Assembly (NCBI GenBank): GCA_022394775.1
Contig: JAGFCB010000022.1
Coordinates: forward strand, 62,001 to 126,000
Origin: Candidatus Poribacteria bacterium
GTDB lineage: Bacteria; Poribacteria; WGA-4E; WGA-3G
Length of the DNA stretch: 64,000 bases
Direction: 5' to 3'
Below are positions 15,535-24,464 of the stretch, piece by piece (the stretch's first letter is position 1; each line of letters opens with the position of its first letter). The position numbers and the translations under genes are program-made. Below the pieces are notes generated by a model. It had not been told where the DNA came from. It ran no database searches and worked only from the letters and a program-made list of their open reading frames with translations.

Positions 15535-16536
15535 TTATTCGTCCCAAGGGAGCGGTACGCCTAATCGTTCACTAACCTCGCGTGCGGATTCTTGTTCTGC
15601 TTCCCCGTAACGGATACCTTCGCGGCGATGCAGTTCTGTGCGTTCTGCTTCAATCGCGCCCGGTAGCAGTGCCCTATCGGTTCCCGGCATCGGTTCGTAA
15701 GTTTCACGGACATCATGTACCATGCGGTCAACTTCGGTATAGAAAACATCAGGCGGCACAACGGATTCAATATTTATTGCGAGTACCATACCACCCTGTG
15801 GGGGTTTCCATTTTGCGGTGTCTTCGGGTGGCGGTTCGGTAAAGCCGGTGAGTCCACCGCCGAGCAGATGTGCTATAGCAGTATAGCCGATGCTTTTGAA
15901 GAAAGCAGCGGGGATCATTGAAAGCAATGCATCAAAATCAGGACCGCGTTGGTAATCCGCCATGATACAGGTCGCTGCGTCGAGCACAACGGGTGGTTCA
16001 TCACCAGAAGGAATCGCGAAACATATCGGTGGGTTACCAAAATAACCGAGCTGGGGTTTAGGGTCTCGGTTTCCAGCGTTGCCGTGGTTCCGGGATCCCT
16101 GTACCGAGAAACCGATGCAACCGGCTTCGTTACACATACGTGCATAGTGTCCAGCAGACCCATAGTGTCCGATGTAGCGGACGAGTCCCATCCCGATCCC
16201 TACTTCTTTTGCTTTGGCGATGGCGTGTTCAGTAGCACGCACCATTGGAAGGTAGCCGAGTGTGCCGTTACCGTCAAGCACGACAGCCGTCGGTGTTTCA
16301 TGGATGACGCGGATATTCGGGTTCGGATTGAGGCCTCCGCTTTCAAAGCCTCTGCAATACCTGTTAACGGTTTGCGTGCCGTGACTACGGACACCGCGTA
16401 AGTCGGAGTTGACGAGTAACCGGCTGATGAGTGCGGCGTGTTCGTGTGTAAGACCGGCTTTCTCAAAGCAAGCGCTGGAGAAATTGAGAAGTCGCTCTTC
16501 ATCGACTAAGACGAAATCTTCTGGTGGTCTGTTCAT
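15535..16536 (-). CDS. Ldh family NAD(P)-dependent oxidoreductase, copy 1
   Basis: 333 residues, the malate/L-lactate/ureidoglycolate dehydrogenase (Ldh_2) family, which is unlike ordinary Rossmann dehydrogenases. Family landmarks: DLRGVRSHGTQTV with the catalytic His, VRYIGHYGSAGHYARMC, PKPQLGYFGNPPICFAIP and VLDAATCIMADY. It should oxidise or reduce a small 2-hydroxy acid in the cytoplasm; the substrate is unknown. The next gene is a close tandem paralogue. The family B MITE-like element at 16547-16671 ends right before the ribosome site AAGGAAAA and therefore forms this gene's leader. Confidence 0.85.
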   Translation of the reverse strand: MNRPPEDFVLVDEERLLNFSSACFEKAGLTHEHAALISRLLVNSDLRGVRSHGTQTVNRYCRGFESGGLNPNPNIRVIHETPTAVVLDGNGTLGYLPMVRATEHAIAKAKEVGIGMGLVRYIGHYGSAGHYARMCNEAGCIGFSVQGSRNHGNAGNRDPKPQLGYFGNPPICFAIPSGDEPPVVLDAATCIMADYQRGPDFDALLSMIPAAFFKSIGYTAIAHLLGGGLTGFTEPPPEDTAKWKPPQGGMVLAINIESVVPPDVFYTEVDRMVHDVRETYEPMPGTDRALLPGAIEAERTELHRREGIRYGEAEQESAREVSERLGVPLPWDE

Positions 16537-16546
16537 GTTTTTTCCT

Positions 16547-16671
16547 TAGGACTTATGCAAAAAACACCAAGTGCGGTATGTCTAACCCCCTAAAGAATCA
16601 ACGGTATGAATGCCTTATGGGCATTCCCCGCCCCTTATCAGGGGACTTTAAGAAACAGTGCATAAATCCTA
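16547..16671. repeat. Family B MITE-like element
   Basis: 125 bases bounded by TAGGACTTATGCA and TGCATAAATCCTA. The interior CAACGGTATGAATGCCTTAT and CCCCTTATCAGGGG are shared with the copy at 43635-43790. Non-coding, TA at both ends. Confidence 0.85.
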
Positions 16672-16691
16672 TTCCTTTAAGGATGTAATGG

Positions 16692-17696
16692 CTATTCGTC
16701 CCATGGGAGTGGCACGCCTAATCGCTCACTGACCCCGCGTGCGGATTCCTGTTCCATCTCACCGTACTGGATGCCTTCGTTGCGATGTTGTTCTGTGCGT
16801 TCTGTCTCAATTGCACCCGGTAGTAGTGCTCTATCGGTTCCCGGCAATGGTTCGTAGGTTTCGCGGACATCGTGTACCATGCGATCGACTTCTGCGTTGA
16901 AAACAGGGGTTGGCACGACGGATTCTATGTCTATTGCAAGTACCATGCCGCCCATTCTACCGCCGCTCCATTTTGCGGTGTCTTCAGGGGGTGGTTCAGT
17001 AAATCCAGTCAATGCCCCACCGAGCAGGCTTGCCACGGCGGTATAGCCGACGCTCTTGAAGAAAGCTGCGGGTATAATTGAAAGCAGTGCATCAAAATCA
17101 GGACCGCGCTGATAGTCTGCCATAATACAGGTTGCTGCGTCGAGTATGACCGGCGGTTCATCACCGGAAGGGATGGCAAAGCAGATGGGAGGGTTGCCAT
17201 AGTAGCCGAGCTGCGGTTTAGGGTCTCGGTTTCCAGCGTTGCCTTGGTTCTGGTATCCTTGCACTGAAAAACCGATGCAACCGTTTTCGTTACAGATACG
17301 CGCATAATGTCCTGCGGAGCCGTAGTGTCCGATATAGCGGACGAGTCCCATCCCGATGCCGACCTCTTTTGCTTTAGCAATCGCGTGTTCGGTGGCACGG
17401 ACTGTCGGAAGGTAGCCGAGTGTGCCGTTGCCGTCGAGTACGACGGCGGTCGGTGTTTCGTGGATGATTCGGATATCTGGATTCGGGTTGAAACTCCCGT
17501 TTTCAAAGCCGCCGCAATACCCGTTAACGGTCCGGGTACCGTGGCTGCGGACACCGCGTAGGTCAGAATTAACGAGGAGTCGGCTGATGAGTGCGGCGTG
17601 TTCGTGTGTGATACCTGCTTTCTCAAAGCAGGCGGTAGAGAAGTTAAGGAGCCGTTCTTCGTCTACAAGGACGAAATCTTCTGGCGGTCGATTCAT
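16692..17696 (-). CDS. Ldh family NAD(P)-dependent oxidoreductase, copy 2
   Basis: 334 residues, roughly 85 percent identical by eye to the 15535-16536 protein, from the shared opening MNRPPEDFVLVDEERLLNFS to the shared end ERLGVPLPWDE. The catalytic His in RGVRSHGTRTV is kept. The main differences are in the segment around ALTGFTEPPPEDTAKWSGGR, close to the inferred substrate region, so the copies may differ in specificity. Good ribosome site AAGGAG before ATG 17696. Upstream gene of the tandem pair. Confidence 0.85.
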   Translation of the reverse strand: MNRPPEDFVLVDEERLLNFSTACFEKAGITHEHAALISRLLVNSDLRGVRSHGTRTVNGYCGGFENGSFNPNPDIRIIHETPTAVVLDGNGTLGYLPTVRATEHAIAKAKEVGIGMGLVRYIGHYGSAGHYARICNENGCIGFSVQGYQNQGNAGNRDPKPQLGYYGNPPICFAIPSGDEPPVILDAATCIMADYQRGPDFDALLSIIPAAFFKSVGYTAVASLLGGALTGFTEPPPEDTAKWSGGRMGGMVLAIDIESVVPTPVFNAEVDRMVHDVRETYEPLPGTDRALLPGAIETERTEQHRNEGIQYGEMEQESARGVSERLGVPLPWDE

Positions 17697-17892
17697 GTGT
17701 TTCTCCTTCGCGGCGAAATCCGACAGGTGTCCGTGTTATCACTGGATTTGTTAGACTGATTCACGGGACCCTGCCCAACAAGCTTGTGTTTATGTGATAG
17801 ACTCTAATAACTATATCATAAAACTTGTCGGGTGTCACGTTTTTTGTAAAAAGTAGTAGAAACGTGAGTTCGAAAAAAAGATGGACGCAAAC

Positions 17893-18018
17893 TATGGTGA
17901 AACTTACAATTAATGGGACACTCTCAAACAGTCTGAATGCCTATGACAGGCATTCAGACTGGCACAAACTAACAGTTTGTGCTACAAAGATGTCTATTTA
18001 TTTTTCACGCTCACTATA
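17893..18018. repeat. Family A MITE-like element, divergent copy with double hairpin
   Basis: Starts TATGGTGAAACTTACAATTAATGGGAC (first 20 bases match the family) and ends TTTTTCACGCTCACTATA. Instead of the single GGCTGGG hairpin it holds the double-hairpin cassette: perfect 14-bp CAGTCTGAATGCCT / AGGCATTCAGACTG (17929-17961) plus GCACAAACT-aac-AGTTTGTGC (17962-17982). Fills most of the 17697-18048 gap. Confidence 0.7.
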
Positions 18019-18048
18019 AAAGTTTACGCTACAAATAGGAGTTTTGGA

Positions 18049-19782
18049 CTATTTTTTTTCTAAAGTTGTTTCCCGTTTGGTGATTCGCACAGTGCCATTT
18101 TGATGCACGTGTGCAGTCGTCGCGCCATCGGCGGAATGCAACAACCCCTTGGAACCACTTAGCATGTCAGCAGGCGTTGGGGTAAGTTTCCTCCCAGTTT
18201 CGGCATCCCATACCCGCACCTTATTTTTCCAATCCCCGGTAGCGATTATTCTTTTACCATCCTTTGAAAATACCACAGTATAAACTGCACCTGGTCCTTT
18301 AAATATGACCCGTTTGCGTATTCCCACCCTTGCATCCCACAAATACACCGTCCCTTTTTCGACGGTATAATAATCGCCGCCCGTAACGATAGTCTTCCCA
18401 TCGGGAGAATAAGCGATAGAATTTATATCATATTCACGGTTTTGAAGTAGCAAAAAAATGGTGTCAATCAACCCGAAATGCTCGAGTGTTGCTTTATGTT
18501 TGCCGGTTTTCGCATCTCGTAACAGGACTCGATCATTGTATGAACTTACCACAGCGATCGTCTTGCCATCGGGAGAGTATTTGATGTCAAAAATGATACC
18601 TCTGTCTCCAGTAAAAGTGTTTTTAAGTTCTCCAGTGGACACATCCCAAAAGTGGACCATCCCATCTTGATTCCCGGTGACAATTGTTTTGCTGTCGGGC
18701 GCGTACGCGGCGGCGTTGATACGCATATATCCTATGAGTGTCGCTTTCGCTTGACCGGTTGCGGCATCCCACAATCGCACTGTACCATCTGAACTGGCGG
18801 TAGCAATAATATTTCCATCGGGTGAATATACAACGGATTTGGTTCTCTTTGTATGTCCAGTGAAAGTGGATTTAAGTTTCATTGTCCGTGTGTCCCACAA
18901 TTGTACGTCCCCGTTCCCCGCTCCACAGACGATGGTGTTTCCATCTGGAGAATATCCGATCGATGTTACACTTTCCTTGTCTGAAGAGAGTGTAGTTTTG
19001 TGAGTTCCGGTGGTAACATCCCACAACCGAATTGTCCCATCGTAGCTGCCTGTTGCGATGGTCTTGCTATCTGGAGAATATGCTGCGCAGGAAACCCGTT
19101 TTGTATGTCCAGTAAGCATGATTTTGTGTTTGCCAGTTTTTCCATCCGACAAGTGTACCGTGTTAACATCCCCAACAGTAGCGTAAGTTGTCCCATCTGG
19201 AGCGAATATAACAAAAGTCCCCCATTTCGTCTGCATTTTATTTGTGAAAATGTTTTCTCCTGTTTGCGCATTCCATAATCGGACTGTGTTGTCACGCTCC
19301 CATCCCCCCGTAGCGATGGTCTCTCCATCTGGAGAATATGCGATTGAATTAACACGCCATAGGTGCCCTATGAGTATTGCTTTATCTTCTCCAGTAGCGA
19401 CATCCCATATCTCCACTGCTGGTATACTACGTCCTCTCATCCGTTCCGGTTTATCCCAACTTGTACTCGCAATTGTTTTGCCGTCAGGGGAATATGCGAA
19501 AGCGTAAGGACGCGCGAAAGTATAAGGACGCGTAATGTGTGAACGGCTTAATAATTCCAACGCTTTTCCTGTTTCGGGATCGTGGAACCAGATACCGATA
19601 GAGGTTGAAATCGCCAATTGACTACCATCTGGAGAGAAGTGGACTTCGCCGAGGGCACCTTTGCCGATGCGTGCTACGACCCCTTCGGGTAAGCCGATTT
19701 GTGGGTTATCCTGTGCGGTTAATGGGGAACAGCAGACGCAAGCGATAATTATCGTGAAGATGAAAGAAAAGGAAGTTTTCAT
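18049..19782 (-). CDS. Exported WD40 beta-propeller protein
   Basis: 577 residues. Signal peptide (SFIFTIIIACVCCSPLTAQ), then about 11-12 WD40 blades with the usual xSPDGxxIATGSxDGTIRLWD core. The first blade (GKGALGEVHFSPDGSQLAIS, TSIGIWF) closely resembles that of the 24.5-27.4 kb WD40 protein, so they share ancestry. There is no C-terminal sorting domain and no catalytic domain. A periplasmic or surface scaffold is inferred. Last gene of a run after the ABC substrate-binding protein; no terminator evident between them. Confidence 0.8.
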   Translation of the reverse strand: MKTSFSFIFTIIIACVCCSPLTAQDNPQIGLPEGVVARIGKGALGEVHFSPDGSQLAISTSIGIWFHDPETGKALELLSRSHITRPYTFARPYAFAYSPDGKTIASTSWDKPERMRGRSIPAVEIWDVATGEDKAILIGHLWRVNSIAYSPDGETIATGGWERDNTVRLWNAQTGENIFTNKMQTKWGTFVIFAPDGTTYATVGDVNTVHLSDGKTGKHKIMLTGHTKRVSCAAYSPDSKTIATGSYDGTIRLWDVTTGTHKTTLSSDKESVTSIGYSPDGNTIVCGAGNGDVQLWDTRTMKLKSTFTGHTKRTKSVVYSPDGNIIATASSDGTVRLWDAATGQAKATLIGYMRINAAAYAPDSKTIVTGNQDGMVHFWDVSTGELKNTFTGDRGIIFDIKYSPDGKTIAVVSSYNDRVLLRDAKTGKHKATLEHFGLIDTIFLLLQNREYDINSIAYSPDGKTIVTGGDYYTVEKGTVYLWDARVGIRKRVIFKGPGAVYTVVFSKDGKRIIATGDWKNKVRVWDAETGRKLTPTPADMLSGSKGLLHSADGATTAHVHQNGTVRITKRETTLEKK

Positions 19783-19957
19783 AAGGTGGTGTCTCCGTTT
19801 TGTATGCGCAAATAGTTCATTTTCTCAAAAAACCGATTGGGTTCGTTTCCTAACACTATTTTTGTTGTAATGTGTTTCGGCTTCTTTCAGAAAAATCAAG
19901 CTTGCTCAACATTGGAGACTCAGCACACACGAAAACTTCCTATTATGTCCACCACTT

Positions 19958-21115
19958 TTACGGATCAATTTGCTTAAAGAACTGCTTTTGACCGTCTTTG
20001 ATGGTGAAGATTACCGCACTTTTGGTGGGATGACGGTTTTCGCTATAACTGGCGACCCGCGTTGCGCCGATGTAGTTCTCAGTAGCAGCGAGTTGCTTAC
20101 GTATCTCTTCGGGGTCGAGGCTGCCGGCACGTTCAACGGCTTCAAAGAGCAGTTTAACAGCGTCGTAACTGACAGCGACACCGCCGGTGGGTGTGGATTC
20201 ATAGACAGATTCATAAGTGTTGACAAATGCTTGCGCGTTCGGTTCATCTGTGTCTGGCGAGAAGTGTCCACTGAAAAAACTGCCTTCTATTTCGGCGTTT
20301 TCGTTATCAAATAGGAGTTCGCTATCCCACGCGTCTGCGCCGAGGAAGATCGTAGGGTCTCCATTAGTGCTTTGTAATGGAATTGCCCGTGCCTGTTGTG
20401 TTATGAGCGATACATCTTGAACAAAACCGGATGTGAAAAGGACATCGGGCTTTGCGGCTGCGATGTTCGTGAGTTGTGCTGTAAAGTCTGAGGTATCTCC
20501 TTCATAAAATTCGTGGGCGACGATCTCGCCACCGAATTTGCTGAAATTGCGTGCGAAGAATTCGGAAATACCTTCAGTGTAAAGATCACCGCTTCGTGTG
20601 ATGATAGCAGCGGTGGAAGTGCCGAGGTCCGATTTGGCAAACTGTGCCATGACCGCCCCTTGAAAACTATCTGTGAAAGATGCCATGAAGACGAAATTAC
20701 CGGCGTTGGTTACGTTTGGGTTGGTTGCTGTTGTGGTAATCATCGGGATTCCGTACTGCTGTGCTATCGGTCCTACGACAACGGCGTGAGAAGAGCGGTT
20801 GGGTCCGATGAGTGCGATGATTTTCTCTTCAACGATGAGTTGCTCCGCGATTTGGATGGAGGCTTCCGGTCCTGCTTCTTTGTTAATATGTCCAATCAAT
20901 TCGACGGGTGTGCCAAGCAGTCCGCCGCGTTGATTAATTTCCGTGACAGCCATCTCTGCGCCGTTTGGATAGGTAACGCGTTCACCGGCGACGACAAACC
21001 CGATTTTGAGGGTTTCTGATTGTTGTTGAGGTGTAACAATTTGTTGCGCCTTATCACACCCGATTGATATTGCAAGTAGGACGCTAAAACTAATGAGTGC
21101 TAAGAATTTTTGCAT
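19958..21115 (-). CDS. ABC transporter substrate-binding lipoprotein (branched-chain amino acid/urea type)
   Basis: 385 residues. Signal peptide with lipobox LAISIGCDKAQQ, then a type I periplasmic binding fold: LKIGFVVAGERVTYPNGAEM, VEEKIIALIGPNRSSHAVVV, MITTTATNPNVTNAGNFVF and GVAVSYDAVKLLFEA. This is the LivK/urea-amide family, so an amino acid, amide or similar small polar ligand is likely. No permease or ATPase genes of the Liv type are in the window, so partners must be elsewhere or it serves as a sensor. A promoter lies 155 bases upstream. Confidence 0.85.
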   Translation of the reverse strand: MQKFLALISFSVLLAISIGCDKAQQIVTPQQQSETLKIGFVVAGERVTYPNGAEMAVTEINQRGGLLGTPVELIGHINKEAGPEASIQIAEQLIVEEKIIALIGPNRSSHAVVVGPIAQQYGIPMITTTATNPNVTNAGNFVFMASFTDSFQGAVMAQFAKSDLGTSTAAIITRSGDLYTEGISEFFARNFSKFGGEIVAHEFYEGDTSDFTAQLTNIAAAKPDVLFTSGFVQDVSLITQQARAIPLQSTNGDPTIFLGADAWDSELLFDNENAEIEGSFFSGHFSPDTDEPNAQAFVNTYESVYESTPTGGVAVSYDAVKLLFEAVERAGSLDPEEIRKQLAATENYIGATRVASYSENRHPTKSAVIFTIKDGQKQFFKQIDP

Positions 21116-21269
21116 GATGATAAATTCCTTGTAAAAATGATTTCTTTTGTTTATGATATTTGATACAATGTTTTCAATCGTGTCGGAACAGCCACAAGCG
21201 GCAATGACATCTCAATGCACATGAAAACTATGTAATGCGACCTCTTAGGTTCGTATAGTACATAATATA

Positions 21270-21298
21270 ATATTAAACATTAAAAATAAACAAGTCAA
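21270..21298 (-). promoter_or_regulatory. Sigma-70 promoter for the substrate-binding protein
   Basis: On the minus strand TTGACT (21298-21293), 17 bases, TAATAT (21275-21270). It gives a leader of about 150 bases before ATG 21115. I see no further structure in that leader. Confidence 0.6.
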
Positions 21299-21304
21299 TT
21301 TGAC

Positions 21305-21395
21305 AGGATTTACGCAACCCCTCTCCAGGCGAGGTTTAAAACCTCGCTTGCGGCGTACGGGTTGTAGGTTCTCCTTAGGAATTGGGTAAGCCCTA
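21305..21395. repeat. Family B-like element with GGCGAGG hairpin
   Basis: Bounded by AGGATTTACGCAACCC and GGGTAAGCCCTA, with GGCGAGGTTTAAAACCTCGC+T at 21328-21348. Lies between the divergent substrate-binding protein and sulfotransferase genes. Confidence 0.6.
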
Positions 21396-21458
21396 TTTGA
21401 GATAAGACGCAGCGGTTATCGGTTGTTCTTAAGTGCTGATAGCTGCCTGCCATTTATT

Positions 21459-22217
21459 ATGGAAAATTTGATTACAGTGATTGGTCGCGGGCACTCTGGG
21501 ACGCGTGCCATTTCGCATACGTTATACGCCAGTGGCGTTTTTATGGGGAGTCAGTTGAACCCTTCCGGCGATAAGATTCCACCGCACGCGATGTATGATG
21601 CGTGCCGAGTGATGGCACAATATGTTAAGTGGGAAGGTGGGCTTTCGTGGGATTTTGATCCATTATTTAGGATGCCGATTGATCCAGCGTTTGAGAAGCT
21701 TATCAATACCTACCTTGAGGATGTGCTGAAGAGTCCGGCACCTCACAAAGGCTGGAAGATTCCAGAGACGACGCTTGTCTACCCGTGGATAATTCGGATG
21801 TTTCCAGAGATGAAATATATCCACTGGATTCGGGATCCGCGAGATTGTATTCGGGGCAGCCACAAAACGGATGACCTTCGGGATTTCGGGGTTGCGTATT
21901 CTGAAACGGACGACATTTATGAGCGGCGCGCGATTTCTTGGATCTATCAATATAAACTCATGCAAGCGACACCGATGCCCAAGCATGTTATTCAGATCCG
22001 TTTTGAGGATTTTGTTTTGGATCAGGAACGGACACTTAAGGAACTTGAGGCGTTTTTAGGTATCCCGTTGGGTAGGATTATCGTGCGTCCTGACGCAGTG
22101 GATCGGTGGAAAAAAGATGTCGCAGAATTGGAGCCCGGTGCGTCGTTACCGCACTACGAATTTGAGTTTCTGAAAAAAGCAATCGTTGAAAACGGTTATC
22201 CTTTAACAGCAACCTAA
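21459..22217 (+). CDS. Sulfotransferase family protein
   Basis: 252 residues from ATG 21459; the track start at 21423 is a TTG 12 codons earlier with no support. The 5'-PAPS-binding P-loop is VIGRGHSGTRAISHTLYASG, and the 3'-phosphate region is IHWIRDPRDCIRGSHKTDD, with later FEDFVLDQERTLKELEAFLG typical of the C-terminal part. It would transfer sulfate from PAPS to a sugar, lipid or peptide hydroxyl; the acceptor is unknown. First gene of a plus-strand trio with an oxidoreductase and a HAD hydrolase, each separated by repeat elements rather than tightly packed. Confidence 0.8.
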   Translation: MENLITVIGRGHSGTRAISHTLYASGVFMGSQLNPSGDKIPPHAMYDACRVMAQYVKWEGGLSWDFDPLFRMPIDPAFEKLINTYLEDVLKSPAPHKGWKIPETTLVYPWIIRMFPEMKYIHWIRDPRDCIRGSHKTDDLRDFGVAYSETDDIYERRAISWIYQYKLMQATPMPKHVIQIRFEDFVLDQERTLKELEAFLGIPLGRIIVRPDAVDRWKKDVAELEPGASLPHYEFEFLKKAIVENGYPLTAT

Positions 22218-22224
22218 CAGAGAC

Positions 22225-22307
22225 AGGACTTACGCATTTTTCTATGATAGCTATGTATTACGCACTGCAGGGTTAAAAACCCTGCAAGGGGAGCTGCGTA
22301 AGCCCTA
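22225..22307. repeat. Family B-like element with GCAGGG hairpin
   Basis: Bounded by AGGACTTACGCA and TGCGTAAGCCCTA, with TGCAGGGTTAAAAACCCTGC+A at 22266-22286. Same TIR type as 43635-43790 but a different interior. Confidence 0.65.
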
Positions 22308-22323
22308 AGAGAAAGGAAGAATT

Positions 22324-23343
22324 ATGTCAACTACTTATCGTGTTGGACTTGTCGGGACAGGTGGAATTGCCAATGCCCACGGTAACGCGTGTCAACAAGC
22401 ACCGAGTGCTGAATTGGCGGCGATCTGTGATGTGTCGGAAAATGCGTTAGCCAATTTCGGTGAAAGGTTTGATGTAGCACCTGAGCACCGGTATCTTTCG
22501 TTAGAAGAGATGTTAGACGCTGAGAACTTGGACATCGCTGTTATTTGTACGTGGGGTGCCTTCCACGCGGAGGTCGGTATCCAACTTTCAGAATCCCGGC
22601 AAGTTAAGGCGATTTTGTGCGAAAAGCCGTTTACGTCAACGGCAGCAGAGGCGGAAGCGTTCGTTGGTGCAGCACAAGAGAACGGTGTTCTGGTAGCGGA
22701 AGCGTTTAAATTTCGGCACCATCCGATGCATATCAAGGCGAAAGAATTAGTGGATTCAGGCGCGATCGGGGAGTTTATGACGCTCCGCAGCACGTTCTGT
22801 ACGGGTGGCGGTGGCGGCGGTCCTGAAGCGCGCAAACCTGAGGCGAATTGGCGGTTTAACAAGGCAAAAGGAGGCGGCAGTATTTATGATCTGGCGTGCT
22901 ACAATATCCACCATGCGCGATTTATGTTTGGTGCTGAACCGATTCGGGTGTCAGGTGCGTCTCAAGCCGGGTTAGAAGTAGATGATGGTTCCTATCTACT
23001 GTTAGTGTTTCCCGGTGAGCGGACTGCGCAGATTTCTACCGGTTTTAATTGTGCGGGTGGACAGTATGCCGAAATGGCTGGACTCGGTGGTATGCTCAGA
23101 ATTGAGACAGCGTGGAACAATGAAAATTCTCCTGTGAATATTGTTTTACAGAACCGCGAGGGTCATCAAGTGATCGATTTTGAACCGTGTTTCCAGTTTG
23201 CCTTACAATTGGAGCACATGTGCGAAGTTTTAACAACAGGTAAACCGCACCGAATCTCACCGGAAAGTTGCGTGAATCAGATGCGCGTCATTGATGCCGC
23301 TTTTGAAGCGATGGCGACCGGAAGGACGGTCGAATTAGGATAG
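22324..23343 (+). CDS. Gfo/Idh/MocA family oxidoreductase
   Basis: 339 residues. N-terminal Rossmann motif GLVGTGGIANAHGNAC for NAD(P), the family signature AILCEKPFTSTAAEAEAFV with the catalytic-site Lys, and a C-terminal alpha-beta domain (KGGGSIYDLACYNIHHARFM) holding the family GG...D...H pattern. Such enzymes oxidise or reduce sugars, inositols and related alcohols; the substrate is not deducible. Ribosome site AGAAAGGAAG before ATG 22324. Confidence 0.88.
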   Translation: MSTTYRVGLVGTGGIANAHGNACQQAPSAELAAICDVSENALANFGERFDVAPEHRYLSLEEMLDAENLDIAVICTWGAFHAEVGIQLSESRQVKAILCEKPFTSTAAEAEAFVGAAQENGVLVAEAFKFRHHPMHIKAKELVDSGAIGEFMTLRSTFCTGGGGGGPEARKPEANWRFNKAKGGGSIYDLACYNIHHARFMFGAEPIRVSGASQAGLEVDDGSYLLLVFPGERTAQISTGFNCAGGQYAEMAGLGGMLRIETAWNNENSPVNIVLQNREGHQVIDFEPCFQFALQLEHMCEVLTTGKPHRISPESCVNQMRVIDAAFEAMATGRTVELG

Positions 23344-23436
23344 CAGATTTTAATAGTTATCGGTTGTCGGTTATCAGTGTGTGGCGGTTGTGTTCGTTTC
23401 GTCTGCTACAAGCAACTCTTAACCGATAACTGAAAC

Positions 23437-23570
23437 TATGGTAAATTTTAGAATTACTTTTCCATCTTCTGCAAGCACAAACCCCCCTTGGGGAAACACC
23501 CAGCAACCCCCCCTATCAGAGGGGAATTGGGTCACTTGTAGATATCAATATATTTTTCTTATTCACCATA
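23437..23570. repeat. Family A MITE-like element, degenerate copy
   Basis: Starts TATGGTAAATTTTAGAATTAC and ends ATTTTTCTTATTCACCATA. Interior with C-rich CCCCCCTATCAGAGGGGA. Lies just before the HAD gene, which begins six bases later at ATG 23577. Confidence 0.55.
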
Positions 23571-23576
23571 TTTATT

Positions 23577-24272
23577 ATGACGAATTTCGCGACGACAAAA
23601 GCACTTACGTTTGACCTGTTCGGTACAATCTTGGATTTAGGTGGTAGTCTGACACCGTTCATCGCTGAATCGCTGGATGCTCGTTCTGCTGATATATCGG
23701 CGGATAATTTTTGGGAGCAGTGGCGTTACAGGCAGCGAATTGAGCAGTACCAAGACACGATTACGATGCTCGGACATAGCGGCTATTTGGAAACGGTGCG
23801 GCGCGCTTTGCACTACACACTGAGACGCAACGGTATTGATGCCTCATCCGAAACAGTGCAAGCGTTTATGCGTGGTTGGCAGCAGCTTTCTCCATTTCCA
23901 GAGGTTTTGGCTGCGCTTTCGCAGCTACAGTCTCGGTATCAGTTAGTGGTATTGTCTAATGGGGATCCATCGTTTTTAGACTATCTCGTTACAGAACGGG
24001 TCGTATGGGATTTTGACGATGTAATCTCAGTTACATCGGTAGGCGCGTTTAAACCGCATCCGGCGGTCTATCGTGGAGCTGCAGGCAAGTTAGGACTTGA
24101 GGTCAATGAGTGCCTCATGGTCTCTGCGAATTCGTTTGACATCATGGGGGCGCGGGCGTGTGGCTATAAAGGGGCATTTGTCAACCGTTATGAATTGCCA
24201 TACGAAGATACGCCGTATCAACCTGATGTAACGGTAAGGGATTTTACGACATTAGCAGACGCCCTATTGTAA
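23577..24272 (+). CDS. HAD family hydrolase (haloacid dehalogenase type II-like)
   Basis: 231 residues, right length for the family. Motif I TFDLFGTILDL with the nucleophilic Asp, motif II VVLSNGDPSF (Ser), motif III GAFKPHPAVYRGAAG (Lys), motif IV-like MVSANSFDIMGARACG. The cap lies between motifs I and II, as in 2-haloacid dehalogenases. It would hydrolyse a small phosphate ester or halo-acid through an aspartyl intermediate. Only six bases of leader separate it from a family A element, so its ribosome site must lie in that element; none is strong. Confidence 0.85.
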   Translation: MTNFATTKALTFDLFGTILDLGGSLTPFIAESLDARSADISADNFWEQWRYRQRIEQYQDTITMLGHSGYLETVRRALHYTLRRNGIDASSETVQAFMRGWQQLSPFPEVLAALSQLQSRYQLVVLSNGDPSFLDYLVTERVVWDFDDVISVTSVGAFKPHPAVYRGAAGKLGLEVNECLMVSANSFDIMGARACGYKGAFVNRYELPYEDTPYQPDVTVRDFTTLADALL

Positions 24273-24383
24273 ACAGTATTTCTTTTTCTTCAGGATCTAC
24301 GCAAGCAGTATCCCCAATATTTTACCCTTGTTCCGCCTTATCAGGTGGGCTTTATAGTAAAACCCGTAATTATTTTTACAGCA

Positions 24384-24402
24384 GCGGGGTTACAAACCCC
24401 GC
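24384..24402. repeat. GCGGGG hairpin in overlapping element remnants
   Basis: GCGGGGTTACAAACCCCGC within 24273-24464. Upstream TATAGTAAAACCCGTAATTA is a family A left end, and the flanks AGGATCTACGCA...GTGCGTTGTTTCCTA resemble family B ends, suggesting a family A insertion into a family B element, both decayed. Confidence 0.5.
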
Positions 24403-24464
24403 CAGCAGAGGGATGGGGCCTTGTTCTCTTATCAGGTGAATTTTAAGAAGCAGTGCGTTGTTTC

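Noticed and set aside
20513-21019. Plus-strand 168-residue ORF
   Set aside because: Shadow of the ABC substrate-binding protein gene, which has a signal peptide, lipobox and family motifs.
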